64,000 bases of DNA from Dioscorea cayenensis subsp. rotundata (taxonomy: Eukaryota; Streptophyta; Magnoliopsida; Dioscoreales; Dioscoreaceae): NCBI RefSeq assembly GCF_009730915.1, contig NC_052476.1, forward strand, positions 21,309,257 to 21,373,256, given 5' to 3'. Shown one piece after another: positions 63,618 to 64,000 of this stretch. The first letter of the stretch is position 1, and every line of letters starts with the position of its first letter. The notes below the pieces were generated by a model. The model worked only from the letters and a program-made list of their open reading frames with translations. It did not search any database and was not told the origin of the DNA. The translations under genes were made by a program, and so were the position numbers.

Positions 63618-64000
63618 ATATAGAAAACATCAGCAACGTACGTTCATAGGTAAGAACAATGCTAAACATGATATTACACTGAGTGAGGCATAATCAAGGA
63701 TTAATAGTACTAACACTGTTTATAAAACAGTATTGAGCAGTTGGATCAAAATCTAACATTTGATAGTAACGTTCGTAAATTTCAAACCATAGATGATTGA
63801 TTCTCATTTGTATATATATATATATATATGAAACAGTAAGTTATAATATGGGATTAATGTTATTAATATTTTTTATTTTATTGGAAAAAAAATTAAGGAG
63901 AGCAAAAGAAGAAACATGTGAATTGATGTGAAACAAGAGAATGAGTACAAAGTTGTCATTCATTAATGCTGTGAATCATAATGGGATTTATGAAGACAAC
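63576..64000. other. Intron of the GDSL gene with TA microsatellites
   Basis: An acceptor (ATACACAG on the minus strand) at 63577-63576 borders a TA run at about 63582-63613; a second TA run lies at about 63812-63829. The rest is AT-rich and shows no GDSL first exon, which must lie further right. Confidence 0.6.

Overview
The window is nuclear DNA of a flowering plant. Genes have many short introns with GT-AG borders in AT-rich sequence. Several are plant-specific: a galactolipid-remodelling GH1 enzyme, a shaggy-type kinase, a BOR borate exporter and arabinogalactan-type galactosyltransferase. A Ty1-copia element is also present. Coding third positions are not GC-rich as in grasses. The species cannot be fixed from sequence alone.

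Layout from left to right: a degenerate tandem satellite with a higher-order period (about 190-2590); an F-box gene (3160-4376, -); SFR2 galactolipid galactosyltransferase (5181-9352, -); a head-to-head pair of germin-like genes, one intact (10294-10917, -) and one frame-broken (11375-12000, +); histidinol-phosphate aminotransferase (12312-15287, -); a GT31 hydroxyproline O-galactosyltransferase with galectin domain (16338-18906, +); mitochondrial dihydrolipoyl dehydrogenase (19653-22380, +); a plastid-targeted SRPBCC/START-like protein (22928-25389, -); a SWC5/BCNT chromatin protein (27082-29357, -); two tandem copies of a multi-pass membrane protein gene (30844-35251 and 36739-39826, +), the first with two candidate first exons; a shaggy/GSK3 kinase (41964-44537, +); a polygalacturonase (47123-48966, +); pyroglutamyl peptidase (49597-51031, -); a BOR borate exporter (51726-54759, -); and a GDSL esterase/lipase (56994-63575, -) whose second visible exon is split by a 5.1 kb copia retrotransposon (58446-63526).

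The genes do not form a pathway cluster; this is ordinary plant gene order. Exon coordinates were worked out by hand from splice sites. For ten multi-exon genes the summed coding length is a multiple of three.

The most interesting point is upstream of the borate exporter. A three-copy repeat (54925-55165) carries, on the gene's sense strand, the same 17-base block ending in ATGTAA in every copy. Downstream of a TATA-like box this would give a leader with three AUG-stop mini-uORFs, the element type known for boron-dependent ribosome stalling in plant boron-transport genes. Also notable are the two-headed membrane-protein gene, the retrotransposon in a coding exon, three GC-AG introns, and the fact that all six host-gene frame breaks are single-base gains, which hints at residual assembly error.
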